From: Arenibacter sp. P308M17
GTDB lineage: Bacteria > Bacteroidota > Bacteroidia > Flavobacteriales > Flavobacteriaceae
Reading direction: 5' to 3'
Assembly (NCBI RefSeq): GCF_003426735.1
Contig: NZ_QVON01000002.1
Location: forward strand, 884,704-948,703
DNA: 64,000 nucleotides
The notes beneath the pieces were generated by a model. That model was not told where the DNA came from. It saw only the letters and a program-made list of their open reading frames with translations, and ran no database searches. The position numbers and the translations under genes were made by a program. This document shows positions 8,780 through 17,438 of this stretch, in pieces; position 1 is the stretch's first letter; the number at the start of each line of letters is the position of its first letter.

Positions 8780-9241
8780 ATGCAGAAAAAAGTAAATATA
8801 AAGAACAAAAGGGCCCGATTCGATTACGAGTTACTGGACACCTATACGGCCGGTATTGTTTTGTCCGGTACCGAGATTAAATCCATTAGGGAGAGCAAGG
8901 CTTCCATTTCGGAAAGCTTTTGTGAGTTTAACGACCTGGGAGAGTTGTTCGTAATCAACATGCAGGTAGATGAATATTCCCATGGCACCCACTACAACCA
9001 CAAACCCAAGGCAGAGCGAAAACTACTACTCAACCGTGGTGAACTAAAAAAACTGGAAAAAGAAGTAAAAAATTCAGGTCTGACCATAATTCCCTTAAAT
9101 CTTTTTATGAACGATAGGGGCTTGGCCAAAATAAACATCGCATTGGCCAAGGGTAAAAAACTCTATGACAAGCGTGAGACCATCAAAGATCGCGACAACA
9201 AGAAAAACTTGGACAGGATTAAAAAAAGCTTCAACAATTAG
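8780..9241 (+). CDS. smpB: SsrA-binding protein SmpB
   Basis: A 153-residue tmRNA-binding protein that delivers tmRNA to stalled ribosomes for trans-translation (known). The OB-fold core is clear: NKRARFDYELLDTYTAGIVL, then GTEIKSIRESKASISESFCE and MNDRGLAKINIALAKGKKLYDKR. The basic tail KDRDNKKNLDRIKKSF is expected to enter the mRNA channel. The ATG at 8780 matches the family length and the -7 element just upstream; an ATG at 8741 would add 13 atypical residues. The tmRNA gene itself is not in the window. Confidence 0.96.
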   Translation: MQKKVNIKNKRARFDYELLDTYTAGIVLSGTEIKSIRESKASISESFCEFNDLGELFVINMQVDEYSHGTHYNHKPKAERKLLLNRGELKKLEKEVKNSGLTIIPLNLFMNDRGLAKINIALAKGKKLYDKRETIKDRDNKKNLDRIKKSFNN

Positions 9242-9249
9242 AACATCCC

Positions 9250-9891
9250 TTAATTCTTATTCTCCAATAAAGGCACAAACCTAAAGGATCCCAATTCCTT
9301 TTTCTCAAATTCTTTGGCAGATTTCCGAACAAACAACGTCATGATCTGCTCGTCCGTCCCTACCGGGATCACCAACCTGCCGCCTACCTTCAGTTGGGCA
9401 AGTAAAGGATTTGGTACAAAGGGGGCCCCGGCGGTTACTATAATACTATCAAACGGCGCCTCTTCTGGCAATCCCTTATACCCATCCCCAAATATTACTT
9501 TTTTGGGGCTATATCCCATCTTTTTAAAAAAAATACTGGTCTTCTTAAATAGTTCCAACTGACGCTCAATAGTATATACTTTTGCCTTTAACTTTAATAA
9601 AACCGCAGTTTGATACCCACTACCCGTTCCTATTTCCAAAACCTTGTGATCTGGACGTACCTGTAATAGCTCGGTCTGAAAGGCCACCGTGTAAGGCTGG
9701 GAAATGGTTTGGTCCGCCCCAATAGGAAAAGCTTTGTCCTGATATGCATGATCCTCAAAACTGCTATCCAGAAATAAGTGTCTTGGAACGGCCCGGATAG
9801 CCTCCAATACGGAATTGTCCACAATCCCCTTCCCCGAAAGAAGGTCTGCCAATTTATTGCGCATTCCCCTATGTTTTAATGTATCTTTCAA
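9250..9891 (-). CDS. pcm: Protein-L-isoaspartate O-methyltransferase
   Basis: A 213-residue SAM-dependent enzyme that methylates isoaspartyl residues to start repair of aged proteins (known). It shows PRHLF, the active-site stretch ADQTISQPYTVAFQTELL, SAM motif I VLEIGTGSGYQTAVL, and post-I/II motifs ending FRFVPLL. The ORF extends to a TTG at 9912, but that TTG is part of a promoter -7 element. Homologues begin at a (M)KDT-KHRG segment, so I choose the TTG at 9891; the first ATG (9864) would cut into the conserved start. It is convergent with smpB. Confidence 0.92.
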   Translation of the reverse strand: MKDTLKHRGMRNKLADLLSGKGIVDNSVLEAIRAVPRHLFLDSSFEDHAYQDKAFPIGADQTISQPYTVAFQTELLQVRPDHKVLEIGTGSGYQTAVLLKLKAKVYTIERQLELFKKTSIFFKKMGYSPKKVIFGDGYKGLPEEAPFDSIIVTAGAPFVPNPLLAQLKVGGRLVIPVGTDEQIMTLFVRKSAKEFEKKELGSFRFVPLLENKN

Positions 9892-9909
9892 TTGTTTGGT
9901 TTTGGAGGA

Positions 9910-9917
9910 CAAAGTTA
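9910..9917 (-). promoter_or_regulatory. -7 element for pcm
   Basis: On the minus strand this reads TAACTTTG, a full match to TAnnTTTG, 18 bp before the proposed TTG start at 9891. It rules out the longer reading frame as the coding start. The -33 element is not clear. Confidence 0.45.
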
Positions 9918-10148
9918 AAAAACGTAAAACTTAAAATGAAGAAATAAAAAAATTACATGCCGCAATCTAATCTATTCTTTTATCCTAAGGTAAATTTGAA
10001 CCAGATTTCTTTAGGAATGGGAATTCTAATTCAATAATCTACTTTATTGTTTTTATCCTATTTTTAGCACCTGGCATTGTTGACAAAAAAGAGGGGATAC
10101 AACACTTAACTTTTATTTTTTAAGCCCCCTAAACTTGCAAACTATCCT

Positions 10149-10156
10149 TATTTTTG
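10149..10156 (+). promoter_or_regulatory. -7 element for the Gfo/Idh gene
   Basis: TATTTTTG, a full match to TAnnTTTG, 16 bp before the ATG at 10173. The nearest upstream TTG (10135) is too close to be a standard -33 element. Confidence 0.4.
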
Positions 10157-10172
10157 AGGAAAATATATACAT

Positions 10173-11141
10173 ATGCTTAATGTTGGCGTCCTTGGAGCAG
10201 GACATTTAGGAAAAATCCATCTAAGATTACTGAATGGGTCCCAGAAATATAATTTGGTCGGTTTTTATGATCCCGATGTCATCAATGGAAAAAAAGTAGC
10301 CGCTGAATTCGGTTATACTTTTTTCGATAATATAAACAAACTAATGGACGCCGTAGATGTAGTGGACATTGTAACCCCCACCCTTTCCCATTTCGACTGT
10401 GCCAAAAAGGCCATGGAAAAAGGAAAACATGTTTTCATAGAAAAACCTATTACCAATACCCTTCAAGAAGCAGAAGAATTATTGCAGTTGGAAAAAAAAC
10501 ATCGGGTCAAGGGACAGGTGGGCCATGTGGAAAGATTTAATCCCGCCTTTATGGCGGTAAAGGGAAATATTAATAACCCCATGTTCATTGAAACCCATAG
10601 GTTGGCAGAATTTAATCCAAGGGGAACCGATGTACCGGTAGTTTTGGATTTAATGATCCACGATATTGATGCCATCCTTAGTGTGGTCCGGTCGGAGATT
10701 AAGCAGATCAATGCCAGTGGCGTATCGGTCATTAGCAGTTCTCCGGATATTGCCAATGCCAGAATAGAGTTTGAAAACGGTTGCGTGGCCAACCTAACGG
10801 CCAGTAGAATTTCTTTAAAAAATATGCGCAAGTCGCGCTTTTTCCAAAAAGACGCCTATATCGCCGTGGATTTTCTGGAGAAAAAAGTGGAAGTGGTCAA
10901 AATGAAGGACGCCCCGGAAATACCTGGGGATTTTGATATGATCCTTCAAAATGCCGAAGGCGTAAAAAAACAGATCTATTTTGAAAATCCGGACATCGCT
11001 GCCAACAATGCCATACTGGACGAACTGGAAACCTTTGCCGAGGCTATAAACAACAACACTGTTCCGGTAGTCTCCCTGGAACAGGGCACCCGAGCCTTAA
11101 GGGTTGCTTTGGAAGTTATTGCGTCTTTTCAAAAAAAATAG
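10173..11141 (+). CDS. Gfo/Idh/MocA-family NAD(P)-dependent oxidoreductase
   Basis: A 322-residue oxidoreductase. The N-terminal Rossmann domain has GVLGAGHLGKIHLRLL, then the EKPIT motif near residue 90 whose Lys is catalytic in this family. The C-terminal alpha/beta substrate domain follows, with LDLMIHDIDAI (His and Asp typical of the active site). Family members act on sugars, inositols or nucleotide sugars; the substrate cannot be deduced here. The next gene downstream, 3-hydroxybutyryl-CoA dehydrogenase, starts 72 bp later. Flavobacterial genomes often keep such a gene beside it, but no shared pathway is evident. Confidence 0.9.
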   Translation: MLNVGVLGAGHLGKIHLRLLNGSQKYNLVGFYDPDVINGKKVAAEFGYTFFDNINKLMDAVDVVDIVTPTLSHFDCAKKAMEKGKHVFIEKPITNTLQEAEELLQLEKKHRVKGQVGHVERFNPAFMAVKGNINNPMFIETHRLAEFNPRGTDVPVVLDLMIHDIDAILSVVRSEIKQINASGVSVISSSPDIANARIEFENGCVANLTASRISLKNMRKSRFFQKDAYIAVDFLEKKVEVVKMKDAPEIPGDFDMILQNAEGVKKQIYFENPDIAANNAILDELETFAEAINNNTVPVVSLEQGTRALRVALEVIASFQKK

Positions 11142-11213
11142 GTGCCCATTGTATATACTTACTAGGTAGGCCCAATAAATAATAGCATAAAGTTTCATGC
11201 AAAACATTTAGAA

Positions 11214-12104
11214 ATGAAAAACATAGCAGTCATAGGGGCAGGAACAATGGGTAATGGCATTGCCCATGTAATGGCCCAAAATGGATATAAAACCAATCTT
11301 ATCGATATATCGCAGGATGCTCTTAACAAGGGCCTTACCACCATTGGCAAAAATCTCGATAGAATGGTGGCGAAACAGCTTATTACCGAAAATGAAAAGA
11401 AAGCCACTTTGGAAAACATAGCCCCCTACACCATTCTGGCAGATGGGATAAAAAAGGTAGACCTTGTAATAGAGGCGGCAACGGAAAACACGGCACTTAA
11501 ATTAAAAATCTTTGGGGAATTGGATGCCATTTGTGAACCCACTACCATTTTGGCGACCAATACCTCCTCCATTTCCATTACACAGATGGCAGCTGCCACC
11601 AAAAGAGCGGATAAGGTAATTGGTATGCACTTTATGAATCCCGTACCCATTATGCAATTGGTAGAGGTAATAAGAGGCTATAACACCTCCAATGAAGTAA
11701 CAGAAACCATTATGGACCTGTCCAAGAAGCTCGGAAAAACACCAACAGAGGTCAATGACTATCCAGGGTTTATTGCCAACCGCATATTAATGCCCATGAT
11801 CAACGAGGCCATAGAGACCCTGTATCATAGAGTTGCGGGGGTCAGTGAAATAGACACGGTCATGAAATTGGGCATGGCCCACCCAATGGGTCCTTTACAG
11901 CTTGCCGATTTTATTGGGCTGGATGTTTGTCTGTCCATTTTAAATGTAATGTACGACGGCTTCAAAAACCCAAAATATGCTCCCTGCCCCCTATTGGTGA
12001 ACATGGTAACCGCTGGAAAATTAGGTGTTAAATCCGGGGAAGGTTTTTATGATTATTCCAAAACCCGCAAAGCCGATAAGGTTTCCCGACAGTTTAATCA
12101 GTAG
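11214..12104 (+). CDS. 3-hydroxybutyryl-CoA dehydrogenase
   Basis: A 296-residue dehydrogenase that oxidises 3-hydroxyacyl-CoA to 3-ketoacyl-CoA, or the reverse. The Rossmann motif IAVIGAGTMGNGIAHV opens the protein. NTSSISITQM and the catalytic-His segment GMHFMNPVPIMQLVEVI follow, and the C-terminal helical domain carries FIANRILMPMINEA and GMAHPMGPLQLADFIGLD. Length and motifs match the single-domain short-chain enzyme (Hbd/PaaH type) rather than the FadB fusion. No thiolase or enoyl-CoA hydratase lies nearby, so the pathway (amino-acid or fatty-acid breakdown) is not settled by context. Confidence 0.93.
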   Translation: MKNIAVIGAGTMGNGIAHVMAQNGYKTNLIDISQDALNKGLTTIGKNLDRMVAKQLITENEKKATLENIAPYTILADGIKKVDLVIEAATENTALKLKIFGELDAICEPTTILATNTSSISITQMAAATKRADKVIGMHFMNPVPIMQLVEVIRGYNTSNEVTETIMDLSKKLGKTPTEVNDYPGFIANRILMPMINEAIETLYHRVAGVSEIDTVMKLGMAHPMGPLQLADFIGLDVCLSILNVMYDGFKNPKYAPCPLLVNMVTAGKLGVKSGEGFYDYSKTRKADKVSRQFNQ

Positions 12105-12185
12105 TCCGTTCTGCCCGTTTCACCAACTGTAAATTTAAAGGTGTATAAGGGCCAAATGAAGATCAATAGCAAAAAAAATAATTGA

Positions 12186-12839
12186 ATGTCCATTAAAGAT
12201 AATTTAAATACCATCAAGGAATCGCTTCCTTCCCATGTAAAGCTCGTTGCGGTTTCCAAAACCAAGCCCATATCGGATATAGAAGAGGCCTACGCTGCCG
12301 GACAAAGGGTTTTTGGGGAAAATAAAATTCAGGAAATGACGGAGAAGCAAGAAGTGCTTCCCAAGGATATTGAGTGGCATATGATAGGCCATATACAGCG
12401 CAACAAGGTGAAGTATATGGCAGAATATGTGGCTTTGATCCATGGAGTGGACAGCCTGAAACTTTTAAGGGAAATAAACAAACAAGCCAAAAAGCACAAC
12501 AGGGTCATCCCCTGTCTACTTCAGATCCACATTGCCGAGGAAGACACCAAGTTTGGCTTTGACGAAAACGACCTTAACGAATTGATTGCCTCAAATGAGA
12601 TCGGGGAACTAAGCAACATAAAGATAGTTGGCCTAATGGGAATGGCGACATTTACGGACAATGGCCAGCAAATCAGGAAGGAATTTAAACAACTTAAAAA
12701 CCTGTTTGAAAAAACCAAGTCGGTATTCCCCGATCTTTCCCAATTATCTATGGGTATGAGTGGCGATTATAAGATTGCCTTAGAGGAAGGAAGCACCATG
12801 ATACGAGTGGGAAGCAGCATTTTTGGATCTAGAAATTAA
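12186..12839 (+). CDS. YggS-family PLP homeostasis protein
   Basis: A 217-residue PLP-binding protein of the YggS/PROSC family, which has a single-domain TIM-barrel fold resembling the N-domain of alanine racemase. It controls free PLP rather than catalysing a known reaction (known). It shows LVAVSKTKP with the PLP Lys near residue 25, VFGENKIQEM, WHMIGHIQRNKVKY, LMGMATF and the phosphate-binding end LSMGMSGDYKIAL with MIRVGSSIFG. Start ATG at 12186. It is probably its own unit or loosely co-transcribed with the dehydrogenase 81 bp upstream. Confidence 0.94.
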   Translation: MSIKDNLNTIKESLPSHVKLVAVSKTKPISDIEEAYAAGQRVFGENKIQEMTEKQEVLPKDIEWHMIGHIQRNKVKYMAEYVALIHGVDSLKLLREINKQAKKHNRVIPCLLQIHIAEEDTKFGFDENDLNELIASNEIGELSNIKIVGLMGMATFTDNGQQIRKEFKQLKNLFEKTKSVFPDLSQLSMGMSGDYKIALEEGSTMIRVGSSIFGSRN

Positions 12840-12875
12840 CGAACAGGCTTGCTGTTTCCTTGGCATTGGATTATG

Positions 12876-12883
12876 TATCTTTG
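12876..12883 (+). promoter_or_regulatory. -7 element for the exonuclease/GIY-YIG gene
   Basis: TATCTTTG, a full match to TAnnTTTG, 27 bp before the ATG at 12911. TTG at 12849-12851 would give a 24-bp spacer, slightly longer than usual. Confidence 0.4.
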
Positions 12884-12910
12884 TCCTGTAATCCGAATTA
12901 GAAATTTTAC

Positions 12911-14278
12911 ATGTACGTTATATTAGATATTGAAACCACAGGAGGAAAATACAATGAAGAAGGGATTACAGAAATTGCTATCCACAAATTTGACGGACAT
13001 AAAGTGGTGGATCAGTTCATTAGCCTCATAAACCCTGAAAAAGAAATCCAACCCTTTGTGGTCAATCTTACCGGTATCAACAACAATATGTTGCGCACTG
13101 CCCCAAAATTCTATGAAGTGGCCAAGCGCATTGTGGAAATCACGGAAGATGCGGTTATTGTGGCCCATAATGCACAGTTCGACTATAGGATTTTGAGAAC
13201 GGAATTTAGGCGATTGGGCTTTAACTTTGAACGCAAGACCCTCTGCACCGTTGAACTGGCCAAGCAATTATTACCGGAGGCGGAATCTTACAGTCTGGGC
13301 AAATTGGTACGGTCTCTTGGGATTCCTGTAAGCGACCGCCATAGAGCCAATGGGGATGCCCTTGCCACCTTGCAGCTATTTAAACTATTGCTTTCAAAAG
13401 ATCTGGACAAAACTATTTATAAGAGCGTCTTAAGAACAGAGAGCCAAGGGGAACTATCGTCCAGACAATTGGATATGGTAGACGAATTACCTTCGGAAAC
13501 AGGGGTCTACTATATGCACAATAAGGATGGAGAAATTATTTGGTTGGGAAAAAGTAGCAACATTAAAAAAAGGGTCAACCAGCATTTTACCAATAACAGT
13601 CCAAATGCAAGAAGGATTCAGAAAGAAACCAAAAGGATTTCTTATGAAAAAACGGGCAATGAATTGGCCGCCCTTTTAAAGGAGAATGCGGAATTGTTGC
13701 GAAACAGGCCCAAGTACAATACCGGCTATAAAAGAAGGTTGTTTTCTCATGGAGTCTATCAATCCATTAACCAAGACGGCTATATTACATTAAGCCCGGA
13801 GGCGGTGAATCCAAGCAAAAAGGCAGTAGCTACCTTTAACAGCCTTCAGGGAGCAGAGAATTTTCTACAGGGCATCAGGGATGAATTTCAACTGTGCAAT
13901 AAAATAAATGGCCTATCAAAGGCAAGGACTCATTGCTCCCATTTTGAGGACAATAATTGTCTTGGGGGATGTATAAACCAAGAGCCTGTGGAGGCATATA
14001 ATTTAAGGGTATCACAAGCTATTGACAAGTACAGTTTGTCAAATAAGAGCATCCTGATCATGGACAAGGGAAGGGAAATAGGGGAGCGATGTGGAATTGA
14101 GATCAAAGATGGTGTTTTTAAAGGATTTGGCTATTTTAATTTAAACCATCAAATCAATAATATCCATATCTTGGAATCCATAATAACTCCCATGGAAGGA
14201 AATGAAAACACGACCCATATTATTTCCTCCTATCTTAGAAAAAAAAAGATCCTGAAAATTATAGATCTAAATCGGTAA
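12911..14278 (+). CDS. DEDDh exonuclease fused to UvrC-like GIY-YIG nuclease
   Basis: A 455-residue fusion. Residues 1-165 form a DnaQ-type 3'-5' exonuclease: VILDIETTGG (ExoI), VAHNAQFDYRIL (ExoII) and DRHRANGDALATLQLF (ExoIII, with the His and Asp of DEDDh). Residues about 195-275 form a GIY-YIG domain like that of UvrC and Cho: SETGVYYMHNKDGEIIWLGKS, then NIKKRVNQHF. The rest carries a Cys-rich stretch (CSHFEDNNCLGGC), which may bind metal. UvrB-interaction and helix-hairpin-helix domains of true UvrC are absent, so it is a Cho-like repair nuclease with added proofreading-type exonuclease. The channel gene starts 3 bp after its stop. Confidence 0.88.
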   Translation: MYVILDIETTGGKYNEEGITEIAIHKFDGHKVVDQFISLINPEKEIQPFVVNLTGINNNMLRTAPKFYEVAKRIVEITEDAVIVAHNAQFDYRILRTEFRRLGFNFERKTLCTVELAKQLLPEAESYSLGKLVRSLGIPVSDRHRANGDALATLQLFKLLLSKDLDKTIYKSVLRTESQGELSSRQLDMVDELPSETGVYYMHNKDGEIIWLGKSSNIKKRVNQHFTNNSPNARRIQKETKRISYEKTGNELAALLKENAELLRNRPKYNTGYKRRLFSHGVYQSINQDGYITLSPEAVNPSKKAVATFNSLQGAENFLQGIRDEFQLCNKINGLSKARTHCSHFEDNNCLGGCINQEPVEAYNLRVSQAIDKYSLSNKSILIMDKGREIGERCGIEIKDGVFKGFGYFNLNHQINNIHILESIITPMEGNENTTHIISSYLRKKKILKIIDLNR

Positions 14279-14281
14279 ATT

Positions 14282-15109
14282 GTGAAAATCAAAAAGAGTT
14301 GGAAACACAAAATTCATGAAGTAATCTACGGGACCCACACTCCAGCTGGTAGACTTTTCGATATCTTTCTGCTTATTGTGATAGTGTACAGCGTTATTAT
14401 TGTAATGTTGGAAAGTATTCCTACCTTCGATGAAAAACACCATAAATTCCTAAACTACTCGGAATGGGCGGTGACCATACTTTTTTCCATAGAGTACATA
14501 TTGCGCATTATTTCCATAAATCGACCAAAAAAATATATTCTAAGCTTTTTTGGAGTGGTAGACCTACTTTCCACGATTCCAAAATACCTTTCACTTTTCC
14601 TGGTCGGTTCCCAATACATAACGGCCTTCCGTATTTTGAGATTGTTAAGGGTATTTAGAATTTTAAAGCTGGTCCGCTTTGTTGGGGAATCCAATAAACT
14701 TATAAGGGCCTTGAACGCCAGTAGAACAAAAATATTTGTTTTTGTTTTCTTCGTCATCGTCATATCCGTTATATTGGGGACCGTAATGTACATCGTTGAA
14801 GGTCCCGACCACGGTTTCACAAGTATTCCCCATAGTGTTTACTGGACCATAGTTACCTTAACTACAGTAGGTTATGGGGATATATCTCCAGAAACGCCCT
14901 TGGGACAATTTATCGCAACCTTGATCATGATCATCGGTTATGGGGTAATCGCAGTACCTACGGGAATTGTTTCGGCCGAATATGCCGCCGGAATCACCAA
15001 CAAAAAAAATTTGGACACGGACAGAACCTGTCCGGAATGTGGCACGGAAATCATGCGTATTGATGCCCATTACTGTAGGGAATGCGGACACAGACTAAGT
15101 GATGATTAA
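14282..15109 (+). CDS. Voltage-gated potassium channel-like ion transporter
   Basis: A 275-residue Kv-like channel subunit with six membrane spans. S1 is near 20-42. S4 carries regularly spaced Arg/Lys in FRILRLLRVFRILKLVRFVG. The pore loop has the K+ filter TTVGYGD followed by ISPETPLGQ, and S6 is GYGVIAVPTGIVSAEYA. The cytoplasmic tail has a four-Cys zinc-ribbon pattern, CPECG and CRECG separated by 15 residues. The start is GTG at 14282. Its TAA stop overlaps the miaA ATG (TAATG), so the two are translationally coupled with the nuclease gene upstream. Confidence 0.9.
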   Translation: MKIKKSWKHKIHEVIYGTHTPAGRLFDIFLLIVIVYSVIIVMLESIPTFDEKHHKFLNYSEWAVTILFSIEYILRIISINRPKKYILSFFGVVDLLSTIPKYLSLFLVGSQYITAFRILRLLRVFRILKLVRFVGESNKLIRALNASRTKIFVFVFFVIVISVILGTVMYIVEGPDHGFTSIPHSVYWTIVTLTTVGYGDISPETPLGQFIATLIMIIGYGVIAVPTGIVSAEYAAGITNKKNLDTDRTCPECGTEIMRIDAHYCRECGHRLSDD

Positions 15110-16023
15110 TGGATAAAAAAAATCTCATTTCCATTGTTGGACCAACCGCTATAGGAAAGACAACTTTGGCCATAGCCATAGCCAAACACAACAAAACCGA
15201 GGTCATTTCTGCCGATTCCCGTCAGTTTTACAAAGAAATGTCCATTGGGACCGCAGTACCTGCCCCTGAAGAATTGGCCAGTGTTCCGCATCATTTTATT
15301 CAACACAAAAGCATTTTTGAAAAATATACAGTAGGGGATTTTGAAAGGGAAGCCATTGAAAAACTGGAATTACTTTTCAAGGATAACAACCTCGTAGTCA
15401 TGGTTGGCGGAAGTGGCCTTTACATTGACGCCATTAAGGAGGGACTGGATAATTTCCCCACCATTGACCCTAATGTTCGCCATGCACTTAACGCAACTTT
15501 GAAGACCGAAGGCATTTTAAGCCTTCAGGAAAGACTTAAAACCCTCGATAGGGATTATTACGGTCTGGTAGACCTGAACAACCCACATAGACTTATAAGG
15601 GCCCTAGAGGTGTGCATTGTTTCAGGACTCCCCTACACCTCTTTCCTTAACCAAGCAAAACCCAAAAGGAATTTTAGTACAACTACCATTGCCATAAATG
15701 CAGAAAGGAAAATCATATACGACCGTATAAATAAAAGAGTGGACATGATGATGGAACAGGGCCTATTGGAAGAGGTGGCATCCTTAAAGGAACAACAGTC
15801 CCTGAACGCTTTGCAAACCGTAGGCTACAAGGAATTATTTAAATATTTTAAAGGCGATATTGATCTGGATACCGCGGTAGATGAAATAAAGAAAAATACA
15901 AGAAGGTTTGCGAAAAGGCAATTGACATGGTTACGAAAAAAAGAGGATATCCATTGGGTAGATTACAAATACGACTTAAATGAAATTCTGGAAAGGATAG
16001 TTCAAAAACGTAAGGATCAATGA
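15109..16023 (+). CDS. miaA: tRNA dimethylallyltransferase MiaA
   Basis: A 304-residue enzyme that adds a dimethylallyl group to A37 of tRNAs that read codons starting with U (known). It has the P-loop GPTAIGKTTLA (residues 10-20), the substrate Asp segment SADSRQFYKEM, VGGSGLYIDAI, and the C-terminal RRFAKRQLTWLRKK. Length is typical. The start codon overlaps the previous stop (TAATG) and its own stop overlaps the next start (ATGA), placing it in a tight four-gene run from 12911 to 16574. Confidence 0.97.
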   Translation: MDKKNLISIVGPTAIGKTTLAIAIAKHNKTEVISADSRQFYKEMSIGTAVPAPEELASVPHHFIQHKSIFEKYTVGDFEREAIEKLELLFKDNNLVVMVGGSGLYIDAIKEGLDNFPTIDPNVRHALNATLKTEGILSLQERLKTLDRDYYGLVDLNNPHRLIRALEVCIVSGLPYTSFLNQAKPKRNFSTTTIAINAERKIIYDRINKRVDMMMEQGLLEEVASLKEQQSLNALQTVGYKELFKYFKGDIDLDTAVDEIKKNTRRFAKRQLTWLRKKEDIHWVDYKYDLNEILERIVQKRKDQ

Positions 16024-16574
16024 CATTAAAAGAACAACCTCAAGAAAATCCCGGTAGGCATCGGGCGAAAAACTTGAAAAATATTCTATTTGTAATCGGG
16101 GTCTCCGGAACAGGTAAATCTACCATAGGGCAATTATTGGCGGAAAAACTGGACCTACCATTTTTTGATGGCGACGATTTTCACACCGAAGCCAATATAG
16201 AAAAAATGTCCAATAAAATCCCACTGACCGATGAAGACCGTTATGAGTGGCTTATAACATTAAACAGATTGGCCGTTTCCAACCAGGAAACCGGATCTGT
16301 CATTGTCTGCTCCGCCTTAAAGGAATCCTACAGAATATTACTTGCAAAAAAAATTGAAGAAAAAGTGGTATGGATTTCCTTGGAAAGTTCTTTTGAACTG
16401 CTATTGGAGCGTCTACATAAACGAAAGGGGCATTTTATGCCCGCCGAACTATTGCGGTCCCAATTGGACACTTTTGAGCCTCCGATCGGGGCTATAAAAA
16501 TCTCAATAGAACCCAGCCCCCAAGAAATTATAGATCATATAATAAAGGAGTACCGGCAACTGGAAGATGAGTAG
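16020..16574 (+). CDS. gntK: Gluconokinase
   Basis: A 184-residue carbohydrate kinase that phosphorylates D-gluconate to 6-phosphogluconate. It has the P-loop GVSGTGKST near residue 27, FFDGDDFHTEANIEKM as the sugar-binding segment, LTDEDRYEWL, and the lid region LLERLHKRKGHFMPAELLRSQL, all close to the GntK family. An N-terminal extension of about 20 residues precedes the P-loop. It overlaps miaA by 4 bp. The sugar-acid permease GntP is 20 kb away (36624-37958), so transport and phosphorylation are not in one operon here. Confidence 0.93.
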   Translation: MTLKEQPQENPGRHRAKNLKNILFVIGVSGTGKSTIGQLLAEKLDLPFFDGDDFHTEANIEKMSNKIPLTDEDRYEWLITLNRLAVSNQETGSVIVCSALKESYRILLAKKIEEKVVWISLESSFELLLERLHKRKGHFMPAELLRSQLDTFEPPIGAIKISIEPSPQEIIDHIIKEYRQLEDE

Positions 16575-16584
16575 GCAGTGGGCA

Positions 16585-16665
16585 GCTATACTCGTTTTTT
16601 ACCTCCTGGCCCACCTCAAGATCCCCCATTCCCAACCCGTCATTTAAACATTGACCGGACAGTGG
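16585..16665 (-). repeat. Degenerate partial copy of the 1347-1512 element
   Basis: Read on the minus strand, this segment aligns base for base with roughly 1347-1430. The shared words include GTTTAAATGACGGGT, GGATCTTGAG and AAAAACGAGTAT. The terminal repeat is decayed (CACTGTCCGGTCAA) and the inner half of the element is missing. It lies between the gntK stop and the response-regulator terminator, in the opposite orientation to the first copy. Confidence 0.7.
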
Positions 16666-16670
16666 ATAAT

Positions 16671-16699
16671 AAAAAAGCACCAAGATATCCCTTGGTGCT
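16671..16699 (-). terminator. Terminator of the response-regulator gene
   Basis: Perfect 9-bp stem AGCACCAAG (16676-16684) / CTTGGTGCT (16691-16699); on the minus strand it is followed by a run of T. It lies 25 bp past the regulator stop. Confidence 0.88.
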
Positions 16700-16723
16700 C
16701 TATAAAATTCTTAATAGGGGCGA

Positions 16724-17431
16724 TTACTCGGTTTTCACCACCAATCTAAATCCTTCTCCGTGGATGTTCAATATCTCCACATTTTCATCTTTTTTGAGAT
16801 ACTTTCTCAATTTGGCAATATACACGTCCATACTTCGGGATGTAAAATAATTGTCATCCCTCCAAATTTTGGTCAAGGCCAATTCCCTGGGCATTAAATC
16901 GTTCTCGTGCAAGGCCAACAGTCTAAGCAATTCGTTTTCCTTAGGGGAGAGTTTAATGGCATCTTCATCTTTGTATTTCAGAAACCTAAGCTTGGAATTC
17001 AATTGAAAACCACCAATAGTAAATTCAAATTGTTTACTGTCCGCTAGGGAACTGGAAGATTTTCTTTGGATTATGGCTTTAAGCTTCATCAAGAGCACTT
17101 CCGAATCAAAAGGCTTGTTCAAATAATCGTCGGCCCCTGCTTTATATCCCTTAAGGACATCTTCTTTCATCGTCTTGGCCGTTAGAAAAACAATAGGAAC
17201 GTTTTCGTTCTTTTCACGGATTTCCTTGGCAAGGGTAAAGCCATCCTTGTAGGGCATCATAACATCCAAAATACAAACATCAAAATTGTCCTTCTTAAAT
17301 TTCTCAAAACCTTCCATTCCGTTTTTGGCCAATGTAACATCAAAGTCGTTCATTGCCAAGTAATCCTTAAGTACAATTCCAAAATTGGGATCGTCCTCTA
17401 CGAGTAATATTTTCTTATCTATTGTTTCCAT
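16724..17431 (-). CDS. OmpR-family response regulator (RprY-like)
   Basis: A 235-residue regulator. The receiver domain (1-120) has the acidic pair EDD at 12-14, phospho-acceptor Asp near 56 in ILDVMMPYKDG, Thr in VFLTAKTMKED and the conserved Lys. The C-terminal winged helix (about 130-235) has LSPKENELLRLLALHEND and RSMDVYIAKLRKYL. It follows its kinase by 7 bp on the same strand and is clearly the kinase's partner. The pair resembles RprX/RprY of Bacteroides; the regulon cannot be read from context. A strong terminator follows. Confidence 0.95.
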   Translation of the reverse strand: METIDKKILLVEDDPNFGIVLKDYLAMNDFDVTLAKNGMEGFEKFKKDNFDVCILDVMMPYKDGFTLAKEIREKNENVPIVFLTAKTMKEDVLKGYKAGADDYLNKPFDSEVLLMKLKAIIQRKSSSSLADSKQFEFTIGGFQLNSKLRFLKYKDEDAIKLSPKENELLRLLALHENDLMPRELALTKIWRDDNYFTSRSMDVYIAKLRKYLKKDENVEILNIHGEGFRLVVKTE

Positions 17432-17438
17432 TATTGTT

